A stretch of DNA of 64,000 nucleotides from Coffea arabica. Lineage: Eukaryota > Streptophyta > Magnoliopsida > Gentianales > Rubiaceae. The notes below the pieces were generated by a model that saw only the letters and a list, made by a program, of their open reading frames with translations, did not search any database and was not told where the DNA came from. Shown here in pieces: positions 48,410 through 61,749 of the stretch (positions are counted from its first letter, which is position 1; each line of letters opens with the position of its first letter). The DNA is taken from the NCBI RefSeq assembly GCF_036785885.1, contig NC_092312.1, positions 12,046,001 through 12,110,000 of the forward strand. Reading direction: 5' to 3'. A program made the translations under genes and the position numbers.

Positions 48410-51400
48410 ATGCCAGCACAAAAGCGTTCACAGGAGACTCCTCCTCCGCCTCCACCTCCGACTCTGCCTCCTCCTGCGTCTCCACCTCCTGCACTGCAGC
48501 AGCAGCCGCCTGAGGATAGAGACGATGATTCGCTCCAACGTAACCAGAACGACAACGGCGAACAAGCCGATGACGCTGACGGTACGTTACCTACACGTCT
48601 ACGGCCTACAGATTCGCATACGTTTACCTAATTCGAGACGTTATTTTCTAGCGGAGAAATTTTGGTCGGTTGCTTTTGCTACTCTCTCATCTCAACTTTT
48701 TTTTGACTCGATTTCTTTTTCCTTCACTAGCAGATTCCGATGGAAGTGCATCGTCGAGTGACGGGGAAAAGGACGAGTAAACTTTTTTCACTGTTCCTCT
48801 CTGCTTTTGTAGATACTTGTATGTGTGCATGTGCATGTCTGGTTATGTGTTCGGCATTGTGATTGATTGTCTTATGACTGTGATTTTTTATGTTTAGAGC
48901 TGATCAAGGCTTGAATGTGTAGCTGGAGGCGTTTAGTTTGAGATCCGCACGATTTCTCTGGTTTTAGTGGTTGTAGCTATCATTTCTGTTAACTTTTCCC
49001 GGTCTTCCAGCTCTGTAGTTCACGTTCTATTCAGCATTTGTGGAAGTTCAAATGGGTATATTTCAAATTTCGTTGAAGCTAGTTAACGTTGAAAACTTGG
49101 TGGTCGCGATTGCTAATTGAGCTTGCTGAGATGGAATAGGTTTCCTATTTTTCCTTTAAAGTTCTGTGCATGAATTTGCTGATTGGGAGTTACTTATTAA
49201 AAATTATGCTTAAACTTGATTTGATCTGTGGGGGAGTTAGTTCGGCTGTTGGAAGTTGTTTCTTCTCCCTCCCCGCCTTCCCCTTTCTTCCCTGCTTTTT
49301 GGTGTTACTACGCAGGATATGTAGCTGGATAATTGGACAGTCTAGTAAGCCACGTGTGATATTTTTACCATGATGTGCTAGGTGATTTCCTGAAGGCTCT
49401 ATATCCATGTGAGAGGATTTAGCGCATGCAGTTCTCTGAGAGATGTGAGGATGAAAGGGTACTTTGGGAAGCGAGTGAGAGAAGAGTTGAAATACTGAAA
49501 GGGTGATTTGGAAGATGAGGGGCCTTCAGTCTTCAAATTTGCATTAGGCCACTGAAATGAGGGTGTTACACAATTGAAGTTTCCAGTACAGTAGACGCTG
49601 TACCTGGCCTTTGTTCAAGAAGCCATGCATCATTATCATCATGTTCAGTCATCGATTACTTTTGGTCCTCTTTTGCTGTAGGATCTTAGTTAGAATGAAA
49701 AGGCATTTGAAAGACACGTACCATAATATCTTGGCCAGCTGTTGTTTGTCTTTTAGTGCATTAGGAAAGTTTCCTGTCTAATTTTGTGAGCTACTGGACG
49801 AATTGAGAACCTCGATGGACAGTAACAGCATGGTTTTACACCAAGCTACCTCATTTTCGCCAATTATGAAATTTTCTCTGTGAATTATGAGGTTGACAGA
49901 ATGAAGATTAAGTTCCCATAAGTTTGATTACTCCCATCCAACAGCCCTATCTCTTACTTTATCTGTTGTCATGTAATTTCAGGGTTATGTGCTTGGAAAG
50001 GTGCTGGCTGCATAGTTGTTTACAAACTTCCACTGATTTGCTTTTAAGGAATTCTGAAAATTACCTCTCTGCACTTATGCTTTACCACTTCTGCAGATTT
50101 ATCATCATGAAATTGTCAGAGATACGGAAGGAAGTCCAGTGTCCGATATGCTTGGGTATGTGACATGCTTTAAAAAGTTTAGATTAATTTTCTCTTAACT
50201 GCAAGTTAAAGTATGTGATTCAATACCTGATCATGAATATGAGACGGATAAAATATCAATAGAATTGTTCTCTATTCAGTTTTGCAAGAAAAGTTTGGAA
50301 ATATTTTTGCTGGGGAGGAGAGGAACTTGTCTGTGATTTTTCTGGCTTTACTCTCATGTGAGATTTGATTCCCTGAGTTTTAAATCCTTGAAGCTGCTTG
50401 TCCTTGAAGGTCAAAAGTTTATATAGTGGATATTTTGTCTGAACAATGATGCAGAATGAATTTGTCATCAGGAACTTATTCTTGTGTCAAGTCAGTAACT
50501 TTTGCCAGTATGCCGCAGCTTCTTGAAATGAAAACCTTTTCTTGGGCTAGTGAAATTTCAAAATGCGGCATTGTTAGTTCATTATAGGGTCAGGTATCAA
50601 ATATATAGATGTCTAAATAATTATTCTTAGCTAGCCATTTAGTTGAATGAATACAATATGTAACAATTACCAAATTAAGAGCTTTTTTGTGTATTGGTAT
50701 TATGACTATTATAAACAGAAATCTTCAATGTCTTCTGATTGTTTCTATGAGTATTCAGCAGGTACCTTTTGCTAGATATATCCTCTGCTACTATGACAAT
50801 GTATTATATGCTATATTTTTCCATTTATTTTTGTTTATTGTGATACTCGTTCACATTCCTTGATTTAAATATTCTACAGTAGTTTGGATGTTGAAAAATG
50901 ATTAGAAATAAATATTGCTTTTGTATTAGTGCTACAAGTTGTGTCACATTTGGGTTGGAAAGATATCCAAAAACATTATATTGCAAACACCCTGTAAAAG
51001 GAAATATTTCCTTGATCAGTTATCCTTTTGTTCCTTAAGCACTGTAGTTAAAGCAAGCATTAGTTAGGAAGTAGAAAAAGAACAAGAAAATGGAGGCACT
51101 TTTTTACTGGTTTGGGACTTGGTTGTGCTATAACTGTGAGATGGCTCACATGGCTTTCCACCATTTGGTTGTGAAGGCAAACAAGAAATTGAGATCTCTG
51201 TACTTTCTGATCTATTAGTCTTCCAACTTTACTTTCAACTAAATGTTTCTTAATAATGTTCTTTCCCATATATCATGGATAGGCATCATTCGGAAGACAA
51301 GAACAGTTATGGAATGCCTTCATCGCTTTTGCAGAGAATGCATTGACAAGTCAATGCGACTTGGGTACTGTATCATGCTCATGTTTAAACTGTGGTTGCC

Positions 51401-53441
51401 CTCCTGTATCCATACTTATGATTTGACCTTTAATGCAGGAACAACGAGTGCCCAGCTTGTCGCACGCATTGCGCTAGTCGACGTTCTTTGAGGGATGATC
51501 CAAAATATGATGCTCTCATTGCTGCTTTATATCCAGATATAGATAAATATGAGGAGGAGGTATAGTTTAATATATTATTCCATTTCGTTTAAGGGACCAA
51601 TTAGTCTAATTTTTTGCTGAACATGAGCACTCTCTTTATCTGGTATTGTAGCAGGAATTGGCTTTCCATGAAGAGGAGAAAGCTCGTAATAAGCAAGTGA
51701 GTTAGCTCTGTTTCACCTCAGAACTTGAGTTCAGTCTAGATTTCCTTCACTTTCGCTTCCTTATTACCTCGGTATGCTATAAATAGTTTGAGGAGAATTG
51801 AATTCCTATGCAGTAACTAGCACAGCCAACAGTTGACCTTCACTGCAGGAATAGCTTTGCCTTAATTGTGAATGACAAATGTGGGAATCCCAGTTTCTGC
51901 CTTTTGTCTGGATCTCATTTCCTATGCGTCATTTTCGTTTATTCTTTAGCACACTTTTGTATATGCCCATGTAAACAAGACATTAGCTTTCTAACAAATA
52001 TAAAATGACCATTCCAATGTATGGCTTTGTCTTTGATTTGTTTACAGCCCAATTGCACATCTGCTTTGGACCATTGGTTTCCTAGAATTGGTCATTTACT
52101 CATCTTTTTGGTTATTTGGTCAGATACAAGCTTCAATTGCCCAGACTTTTCGCCGACAGACAGAAGCACTGGGAAGAAAAAGATCAGCTAGGGCTGCAGC
52201 AAGGAGATCTCATGGCAGTTACCGAAATGTGAGGGGAAGGAGAAATCTTCGAACTTCTGAACATCAGGGATCTGACGAAGATGATGATGCTAATGGAATT
52301 TATGGTGGAAAAGATTCATCTTCTGCTGATGAGCGCAGTCCAGAAGTGAAACCAAAAAGGCAAAAAAGATGGGGAGGTGCTCGTTTTTCACAGTCTTCTG
52401 CGGCAGCCAATTCTGATGCAGGGTACGATGAGAATGATTCAGAAGTAAACAGAGAGCTGCTTGGTGCTTCTGCTGGACTGATTGGCGGCACAGAAATTCT
52501 TGCATGGGGAAAAGGTGGCATGCGCAGTCATACCCGACATGGTGGTTTTAGTGGTGGCAATGGCAAGTTTGCTAGAAACAGCCGACTTTCAAAGCTGATG
52601 GACTCTTTACGTTGTTCAGATGTAAAGAATGAGGAGGTAGACTATACATTATGTGCTTTCCTCAGGTGTACGTTGATTTTGTTCCAATTAGTGAAGGAAA
52701 TTTGTTTACTTCTCTTTTTATTGGTACATGCCATGGACATCCTGCTTGTCTGGATGTTGAACTAGATTAGTGATATCTTCTGCAACAAAAATAGCATAAC
52801 TTGCTTTTTTAGCTCGTCACATCACAATGTTCTCGCATGAGGATGGTTTCTCTTTTGATCGTTTCAGTTGGATGTCAGTCTTGAGCTTGTTGCCATGGAT
52901 AAAGAAGAAATACCCAATTTGCAGAGGCCTTATCTTAGTTGTAAGCCTACTTTGTCAGTGAGACACTTGTGCCAAGTAAGATGCTCGCACATCCTAAGTT
53001 GTCATTTCTCATATATAGCAATCCACATTGAGGAGCTTATGTTCCTAGTCTGTAACTAGTTCTTATGTCTATACTGTACAGTATGTTGCTCTCCAAACTT
53101 CTATGCAAGCTGAGGAAATTGAAATTTGGTGGAAAAGGGAACTTAAAAAGGGGTTTCCCCCAAAACACAACAATGAAGCCCCTAGTGCATCTGCTTTTCT
53201 TGATCAGTCTGAAAATACGGAAAGGTTGGATGAGCATCAGACCCTGGGTGACATTCGAACTATTTACAGTTCCAGTCAGTGCAATTTGGTGAGCCTTCTG
53301 TTTGAGATGACTTTAACATGCAGAACATGAACTGTAAATTTACTAAATACTAAACTAGAATTCTCATGCCCTGTGTGTTGATCAGTGGTATTCTGCTTAT
53401 GTTCTTGCTGCTTGCAGGTTTTGGCATATGGGCGGAAGTAG
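48410..53441 (+). CDS. RING1: RING1-type PRC1 E3 ubiquitin-protein ligase
   Basis: Ten exons: 48410-48581, 48734-48776, 50097-50155, 51283-51364, 51439-51559, 51652-51696, 52124-52636, 52868-52975, 53082-53288, 53418-53441, joining to 457 residues (Arabidopsis RING1B is about 460). After a proline-rich start, the C3HC4 RING spans Cys87, Cys90, Cys103, His105, Cys108, Cys111, Cys123 and Cys126. A basic/acidic linker follows (KRSARAAARRSHGS, SDEDDDANG), and a conserved C-terminal region with EILAWGKGG ends in a RAWUL-like fold from about residue 360. These nuclear proteins monoubiquitinate histone H2A with BMI1 partners in Polycomb silencing. Exons 2 and 6 have TAGCAG tandem acceptors. Whether this is RING1A or RING1B is not decided. 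Confidence 0.94.
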
Positions 53442-56034
53442 AAGGGTTTAGGAAAGATGTATACAGATATAGTGCTTAAGGGGAACTCTAATTTAGTTCA
53501 GAAACTGGGAAGCTCTTGTATGTATGGCCCTTTTGAGTGGATTGTTCACAGTAGTCGAAGAATGCATAGATAAAGTTTCAACAACAATTATACATAATCT
53601 TGTTTATGATTTTGTACTTGTCTGAGTTATTGGAGATGCTTGTTATTCTTTTTGACATAGTCCCCATCTGACCCTATTTAAATATTTGTCTCAGCTGTTG
53701 TTTTTTTAGGTACGTATATGAAACTCTCGCTTAATTAATTCGTTGATATCCGAAAACGAGTACTCGTTCCAAGTTCATGAAGCCCATAACCTGTTGCATG
53801 TTTGATGCAGTCAGAATGGAAGGATTTGTTCCGCTGATGTTGTTCATCTATGTTTTCCAGGACATATTTTTCTTCCTCTAATATTCTCTTGTTACCTTGT
53901 TATTGGCAGTTAATATTGGCATGGAAAACCTGCTTGTGCTACTTAGTATATCAATAGATAGACTGTTATTGGCAATTACCAGTTTTGCATCAGCCGGCAA
54001 TGTCTCGTCGTGACAAGTGACAGGCAAGATTTATCCTCGAAGAGGTGACAAAATTTCTATAACATCACAAGAAAGATTAGGCTTCATAAATGGCATACGT
54101 AACAAACCCGGTGATGATGGATAAGTGATTAAGAATGGGTTGGTTGGTCTGAAATAGGGATTGTGCCGTTTGAGTGGGTAGGCTTAAAGAACTTAAAATT
54201 TCCGTTCCTCTTTTTTGTTTTCCTACAAAAAAGTAGGCAATGAAAGCGAGAGCTTTTAAGATTGACGCCCTACACTTCACAGTTCTCACTCTTGGTTTTC
54301 CTCTATCTAGCGTTGTAGCATTATATTGGACGTTGTGTTCCAGAAAAGATTTTTTAAAGTAAGAAAAACAAAGAGAGGCTTCCCATCCATGGCTCCCTTC
54401 GGAAAATGCAGCAACTTCCTCAGATGAAAAGATGGATGGTTCGAAACAAAATCAATTTATGAACTGATCTATTGCGTAAGAGGGTCAAACGTGTGAAACC
54501 CAAACCCCTTAGCCCATCAATATTTGGAAGCCTCACATTTTCGGTAGCCGACGATTGATAGATGGACAAATTCAGGCCCACACCCATTTACGTACAATCC
54601 GTTGCATCGGGTATTTTATCGCTCACTGGAAGTCCACAAATTTTTGGAAGCTCGCCATTCCACGTCTGAAATAATGGACATATCAAGGTTCATTTCCCTT
54701 CACATATGATAATACAATCTAGGTTCTTTGCTAGAGATTACACACTATAATTAATCGAAAAGGGGTTGCTTTAAAGTTGGATAGGATTTGATCCAATAAT
54801 TGAAATTTTTTTAATTTTTTTTTTCAGCACTTTAGAGTCTCGACTTTAACCCTTAGATCAAGAGCTCCTAAGCAAAAGAAAAAAAAAAAAATTTTTTTAT
54901 TGTGTTTAATGTTTGTATTCATTGTTTCAGTGACTACATCTATCATCATCACTATTACTATTGACAAAACATAATTCGATGCAAGTCTGACCAACAACAA
55001 CTGCATCCCCCGAATCCCATCCAATGTTCTTTCAACAACTTGAGAAATCTCAAGTATTTGAGTTAAACAAACCGAAGCCCCAGATCAATCGTCAAAAGCC
55101 CCAGATCAATCCCATCCAATGTTGAATTGCCTTTTTTCTGTATAGCCTCAAATCAACAGCTGATCCCCCTGCAGCAGCTTCGGCAGCTGCTGCTTTACCA
55201 ATGTTGGGAATGCCACGCACTTGATTTGATCCTTAATCAATATCTACATCCTAGGGGTGGTGTTAAACTCCACGTTTAAGGGGAATAAATCACAATCGTA
55301 GAATTTCTATACATTTCCCTTTGAGTAACCTTTTCTTTCCAATTTGTAATGATACAGACCAGGCTGGTTTGTACATGGCAATCCCATTGCGAGTTGTAAG
55401 CATATAATTAGTCCTTTGAAGCTGCTTTCTAACCACCCACTCCGTCATCCTTCCCTCAATTATTTTTGTCTACTGATCAGACTACTAAAATAATCAACAT
55501 CAACATCAACTTTTTTTTTTTTATTTGTAACTGGACCTCAATAATTGATGTACGGCGTCTCAATCAATTCTTAGTGCCACGGGACAAGTCAGATAAGCAC
55601 GAAGTAGTCAATTAGCACAAGAACATAGTAATATGATACCAGTAACAAAATTCAAATCCAATCCAACTTCTCTTATTTAATAATAGCAGTAGCATAGATA
55701 AGAGCAAGCAAGCAGTAATAGGAGGTTGCTTGTGTCCACCTTCCACGGCGCACACAGCACACACACTACCGATTCTTCATCAAACATTAAAAAGCACTTG
55801 AGATGAGATGAGATGAGATGAGATGAAAAACAAACACATTGCAGTCAGCTTTGGAAAACTAGTTAAAAGGACACCATGGATCCATAATTACAAAAAAAAA
55901 AAAAAAAAAACCCCATTAATTGAGGTGCCTTCTTGCAGAGCTGCAACATCATATGAGAGCTACGAGGTTGAGTATTAACTCCCAACGCTATTTACATAGG
56001 CAGTAGTAGTAGGAGCCATCGGCTATCAGTCGCT
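53442..56034. other. Interval between RING1 and DRM1
   Basis: The genes are convergent, so both 3' UTRs lie here. At about 55120-55240 the minus strand has a short open stretch containing GIPNIGKAAAAEAAAGGSA; it has no start, ends at a stop and I cannot place it in a family. Otherwise no gene seen. Confidence 0.4.
55801..55825. repeat. (AGATG)5 pentanucleotide microsatellite
   Basis: Five pure AGATG units, about 210 bp beyond the DRM1 stop codon. Confidence 0.85.
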
Positions 56035-57545
56035 TCAGCGATGTTTGCTCCTAGTCTCCCCGCTGTAGAGCCTGTAATTAAATTTGACAAAAAAAAAAAA
56101 ACAGAGAGAGAAAGGTTTATGTACAAGTTACTAGCATATGGTTATCTTGATTACCACTAGCAAGTACTATTTATTCTCCATAGTATCAAGAAATCAAAAA
56201 TTTTAGAACCCCAATAAGTTGCTGCTTGTATGCTCAATGGATACGATTGATTACCTTTTTACAGTTCCATTTGGGCATCCAAAATAAAAAGAGTCCTACT
56301 GCTGACACTAGATCTGACAACTGGTGCTAAAGGCTTTTATCATGCATCAAGAAGATTATTAGGACAGAGAGCCAAGATTCAAGAGTCAAATGAAAAATAC
56401 TGCGCAGATCTCTACTTCGGACATGCAACTTTGAAACCACTTTCCCATTTTTCCTTCCCCTTTCCATGTTTTTTGTCATTTTTTTGGGTAAATTTCTCCA
56501 TAAGAAATGTTAAATGAAAACACTACTCCATAAGTTGAGACGGTGGGCGAGGCTCCGTCTGAGGCATATATTAAGTCTGTTCAGTTGGCATAGTTCATTA
56601 ATTGAAAAAACGATATGAGTACTCTAGATCTGACAACTTGTACTACAGATTTTATCATAGGTACTTCCAAGTTTTCATGAGGGGCCAAAAAGCCAGGATC
56701 CAAGGATCAAATGGGAAGATCTTCCCAAAATAAAAAAAAAGAATCAAATGGGAAGGAAAAAAAAAATTACCGATCTCTCTGCTTAGGACATGCAACTTGG
56801 TCACTAATTTACCCCCATTTTTTTCCCCCAATTTCGAGTTATATTTATCTTGATCTGGATAAATTTACATGCGACTTGGGAAACAAGTACCAGTCATAGA
56901 CAGTGGGAGAGTTAGACTGAGGCTTGTCAAACAGATCTGATCCAAGCCCCTTGGTTGCAATGTTACTCCCCGGGTGAAAAACACTCCTCCACACATTCTC
57001 TTTGCGGGCTGCCGTCGGCGACGGAGTGGTTGGTGTTCCCGGAGTTGCCGGGGTTGCAGGGCTGGGTGGCATAGACATGGACCTCTGATACTTGCTGCTG
57101 CTAGCTTCACCTGCCCCCCCATCTAAATCAATAACACCACATGCCCAGTATTTGTCACACATAATAGAACTAGTACACAAAGTGATCATCGTCAAAATTT
57201 TTTAAAAAAAAAAAAAAACAGAGAATCTCATGGCAGAGATTCAGATCATCATGCTGATTCCTGCAAGTGACTGTAACACTTGCAAGATGTACTCTATACC
57301 AGCTCACCCATGCAGGTAGGCCTTTATTCATTCATATTCTAACAAAAGAAACTGACATCCACAAATATACAACACACACACACTATAAAAGTAGAAGTTG
57401 AAGCTTTAGAATTGGATGATGAAGGGGAAGGGGTACCGGTTTTGACGTTCAAGGGCTGGGTGGGGAGCTTCCTTAGCTTTCCCAGGCCACGTTCAGGTTG
57501 AGGTCCGGCTATAACATCATCCCACAGCTTGTCTATCAGAACCAT
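56035..57545 (-). CDS. DRM1: Dormancy-associated / auxin-repressed protein (DRM1/ARP family)
   Basis: Exons 57545-57437, 57122-56891 and 56071-56035 join to 125 residues. The family's blocks are all present: [20 protein letters not shown] at the start, a Ser/Pro/Thr-rich middle ([16 protein letters not shown]), [12 protein letters not shown], and YDWLYSG before the basic C-terminus TRSKHR. Members are small, disordered and strongly expressed in dormant buds and growth-arrested tissue, and are repressed by auxin or sugar in several species; biochemical role unknown. I chose the ATG at 57545 because the family begins MVLLEKLW; an in-frame ATG at 57572 would add nine residues. The gene is convergent with RING1. 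Confidence 0.93.
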
Positions 57546-57720
57546 CTTGCCGCAATGCAAGGCTTTAGCCACTCAGCTGCTTACTGATTTTTCTTTTCCT
57601 TTCTCCTCTTCTGCTTTTTCTTTCTTGATTGATGAAACGCCTCAACTGCTCGGAATAAATAGAAGGGAGAGCCAAAATATCTCCTTGTCTCCAGAAATTA
57701 GTTTTAACAAAAGGAAAAAA

Positions 57721-57731
57721 TATATATATAT
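57721..57731 (-). promoter_or_regulatory. Possible TATA box of DRM1
   Basis: TATATATATAT lies 176 bp upstream of the DRM1 start codon. The distance fits a TATA box with a leader of about 140 bases, but AT runs are common here. Confidence 0.35.
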
Positions 57732-60444
57732 CTTATTTTTTATTTCTTCTTTTTCAATAATTTAGATGCTGACTCCCAAGACTTTTTTCCCATGTACAGA
57801 ACACAACCGCCCTGTTTAGTTTGTGGCATGACACGGAGGGGCTGCTAAGTGGAAGAAAAATAGTGGGTGGATTAAATCAATGTGGATAAGGATGAAGATT
57901 GAAGACTAGGGGGAAATGTGGGACCGCTGTGATATTATCAGTCTTGAGATCGTAATAGATTAGCGGTAGCGTAGGTGGAGGGTTGCCAGTACAAATGTCA
58001 CTTTCCTTGTTCAATATTGTCCTATTCTTTGGTTTCTGCAGAATAGGAAGTCTTTTTTTTTTTTTTTTTTTTTTGACAAATGATTTTGATAAGAGAAGAG
58101 TGATTTGGGATTGGGATCCGCTATCCACGTGACACGATGGAGCTAGTTACTTTGCCATCATCACACCCAAGGTTAGAGAAAATCAGAAGAATTACTACTA
58201 CTTGGCTGTTAATTTACGATTTGAAAGGAGGATACAGTGCCAATTATTTACATCCAATTTGATTAGGATACCTTTCGAATTGAAGTCCAATTTTAATATG
58301 ACAGTGGGTTCCAACTCTTTTCCGATGCCAATTTTCTTGCTACAATTTACTAGATTGGAGGTTCAGCCTCCGTCTAATATATTACACAAGAAGTATAATA
58401 ATATTTCTTGTTCTTAAAAAAATCGGACCCCTAACCCTGATACAATTCTCTTCAGGCTAGTCTCTCCCCATAGATGGGAATAGGTTAGATAGTTGTCGTT
58501 AACAAAAAAAAAAAAAAACAAAGACTAGTGACTACTCTGGTGATTCATCCCCAACTCCAATACAAGCTTTTTCAGACTACCCCTCTCTTGCCGGACAATG
58601 TTAGATAATTGCCGTTGCCGACAATAGAAATTTTGTTTTGACTTTAATTAAAGTAAGAGTAGCGTTAATCCTATATGCATTAATTGCATATAGTTATCAT
58701 AGTTAGATGCATAATACATATGTAAATTTTAAACTCACATTTAAAATAATTATATATATTTAATGATGATAACGTAGATAGTATACAAAAAAATTAATTC
58801 ATGAGATCATGGGATTGATCATTATTATTTTTTTTTTTAATTGAGCATCCCATCACCTTCTTTGCTTACATGATAGGCTATTATTGTTATTCTCAACTAA
58901 CCATACCATACCATGGGATAAAATAAATCAACATCACGGGCCACTTCTATAACCTTTTGCCCATGCCTTGTCTAGGGACCCAATGCCATGAATCTGGATG
59001 GAGTGCAATGTTCCAACACTGACGTTGACAATCAATGCATTGATTTGTGTTATCACTAAAATGTGCTGAATTTATCTTTGTCATGATCGAAGGTTATTTT
59101 GGAAGGGGCTGGAGTGACCGTGGCAGGTCATTTTAATAACTGCTATTCCTTCAGCCTGCCCAAGACTTTTGCTACAAATGTATTAGATCCTGATTCTGAC
59201 TAATTTACCTCCTTTTAACTAATTTAATTATATGTATTTATTTTAGAGTTCATAATTGTTGAAAATCATGGAAAAATCAGTATCAAATACAGAGTGCTTT
59301 GAGTAAATTAAACAGAAAAACACTGACCTTGTCAAAGAGAGCTAATAGTTATAAGGGGTGTTATTTTATTTTTATATCTTTTCCGTGAAAAGAAATTGTG
59401 TTATTTTCACTTGTTTTAGATTATATTCCTATATAGGCCTCTATTTAAATATAGCACTCTTTTTTTTATTAATCATATTCTCACTATCATTTTTATCATA
59501 TAATTTTCATTTGTTAGACTATGTGATTAAATAAATGTTGAAAGTGTAATTAATAAAAAATGAAATGCAAATAATATTTCCCAAATGCCTTGACTAAAAA
59601 GGCCGATGACTGAGGGGGGGCTCGCTGGCCTTTCAAGTCTCAGCAACCCGCTCTTCAACTGCAGGATGCTTGGAAGCCCATAAGTCCGGTGTAGCTATAT
59701 TTAAGTTGGAGTCTCCAAATAAGCCCCAGTATTCAGATTTGCGGGCCTTTCCTGGACCGGCCTAATGAAAGGAAGAAACTAGCTGTAAGAAAGAACGGGA
59801 ATCCTCTACTGTGGAAATTCTAAAAGGACAGGGAAGGAGTGGGTCAAATGTCTACTTCAACTGCTATTAAATTGGCTATTGGTACGACGCAATTGAGCGT
59901 CCATCTGTGGAAGGCGAATTCTTTATCAAGTTTTAACCAATTACCTACTGAAAGTTTTAAATCTAACTTGAATGTAGGTTAAAAGATTAAATTTCTTAAT
60001 CTGCATTTTAAAAAATTCAAACTTTCCTGAAAAAGTTTACTAGCGGGTGTGTAGCCACCTTTTTGAGGCGATGATGGTTTAGTTCCTTTCGAGTTCTCTT
60101 TGGACCCCTTTAGGTCCCTCCTCCTCTAATATAAAATAGAAGTAAATTTAAAACAGATTATATCGTGTCCAAAAAAAAAAAAGAAGTATTTATTAAATTC
60201 TGAATTCTTTATTAAGTTTTTCAGTCTACAAACGATTCTGAGGTCCATTTGGCGGCGGTGAAGTCTTCTTCCTCGGCATTGAGTTGTTTTTTGCCTGATC
60301 ATTTTCAAGCTCTTTGGAAATGGAAAGCCGGGCTTAACTACGACTTAGCCAAGAACCAAATGGATGGACCACCGCACCCAATTTACCAACATCTGTCACC
60401 TAGAAATGACCTCCCTTGCTTACTCTTTTCAAGTCACATTAAAT
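57732..60444. other. Intergenic DNA upstream of DRM1
   Basis: No gene supported. Two related stretches at about 58430-58518 (ending in an A run) and 58540-58625 share CCCC/TACAA/TTCAG/AGACTA and TTAGATA(G/A)TTG(T/C)CGTT words and may be two old SINE monomers. A T run lies at 58051-58074. Block 59600-59780 is GC-richer without a recognisable frame. Confidence 0.35.
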
Positions 60445-61467
60445 CAATGTTTTGAAAACTGGATTGGATCGGCCGGTTCGACCAGTTAAACCGCGAACCG
60501 GCATGGCACCAGTCCGGTTCTATGTCATAGTTGATTTTTGACAAAAAATCAATCAAAAATCGGTCGAACCGAATTGAACCGGTGGTTTCCGGTTTTCAAC
60601 TTTTTTTTTTGTTTTGTTTTGTTTTGCAAAATGCAACTATCAACATTCGAATCCAAGACCTTTGTAATAGAAAACCAATTTATTAACCGTTGCACCATCA
60701 CATCTTATTAGTTTTTTTTTATAACTTATTTATATAAAATAAACACTCATATTTTTTTTTCCATTTTTCTTACAAAACCTCATCCTCTCAATGCTCTTTC
60801 TTTTTAATCTTCAACTCTCTGTCTATCTCTCTATCATCTTTTCTTTTGCCACTCCCTTTTTAATCAAACCTCTTTATTTTTAATTTATTGATGTTTTCTT
60901 CCATCTTTTAATTTTGTTTTTGTCCATTAAATTTAAAGAAGTTAAAAAAGAATTATTTTTCTTTAACCCAAATTATTTAATGCCACAACCACTCACTTTT
61001 ATCTCATTTTTTGTTTCTTATCAAGTTTACATTTCTATTTTCGATTTTCTTGACTTCCTTCGAACTTCAAACTTCTTTTTTTAAACTGCAATATCTAAAT
61101 CCCAAAACGTAAATTAAAATTTAAGTTCACAATATCTAAATTCTCATAGATGTGAATTTTGTATAATTTCAAAACATTGTGACATTTTTGGGTTGGATTT
61201 AGATATAATTGAAATTGAGATGAAATTTATTTGTTTTAACTTATAATTTAAAAAATTTATTTTTAAAAATCCAAGTTATTAAAAAATAGTAAACTTTTTA
61301 TCATATAAAGTATTAAATTAGTCCATTACATGTCTTATTTTGTGCATATATATATATATATTATTTTTAAAAAAATTCATTAAATCAGGGTTGAACCGGT
61401 TCGACCGATTGAATCTCGACCCTTTCACTTCACCGGTTCAATTAACGGTCCGATTTTTAAAACATTG
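60445..61467. mobile_element. hAT-type MITE with CCGGTTCGACC arms (1023 bp)
   Basis: Termini CAATGTTTTGAAAAC and, inverted, CAATGTTTTAAAAATC are inverted repeats. CATTAAAT at 60437-60444 and 61468-61475 is a perfect 8-bp duplication. Both arms contain GGCCGGTTCGACC/AACCGG words around an AT- and pyrimidine-rich core. It is a larger relative of 18128-18729. Confidence 0.88.
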
Positions 61468-61512
61468 CATTAAATAATATAAATTTCGTCAAGCAACAAA
61501 GTGCAGCCTCTA

Positions 61513-61749
61513 ATTGTGTGCGAAGGTGTGCGAGGGGGGTTGGGACACCATCCCACATTGGAAGATCGTAGGATAGTTACTTTGGGGTTAAGGTCTACAG
61601 GGGCCTCGTTCTATCACCAATTGGCTTAACGTGAGTTCTTTGTGGGTCTCCCTTAGATTGCTTTCGGACCGGTTTATCCATTAACTCTGAGTGTAATCTA
61701 ACCGTGTGCGTGTGTGTGTTTTCTTTCGGTTTCCGAAAAAAAAAAAAAA
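61513..61749 (+). mobile_element. Poly(A)-tailed retroposon with 17-bp imperfect target duplication
   Basis: ACAAAGTGCAGCCTCTA (61496-61512) and ACAAAGTACAGCCCCTA (61750-61766) agree at 15 of 17 positions. The insert of about 237 bp begins ATTGTGTGCGAAGG, contains CATCCCACATTGGAAG, and ends in a CGAAAAAA... tail. A tail plus long duplications shows retroposition; the source RNA is not recognised. Confidence 0.7.
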
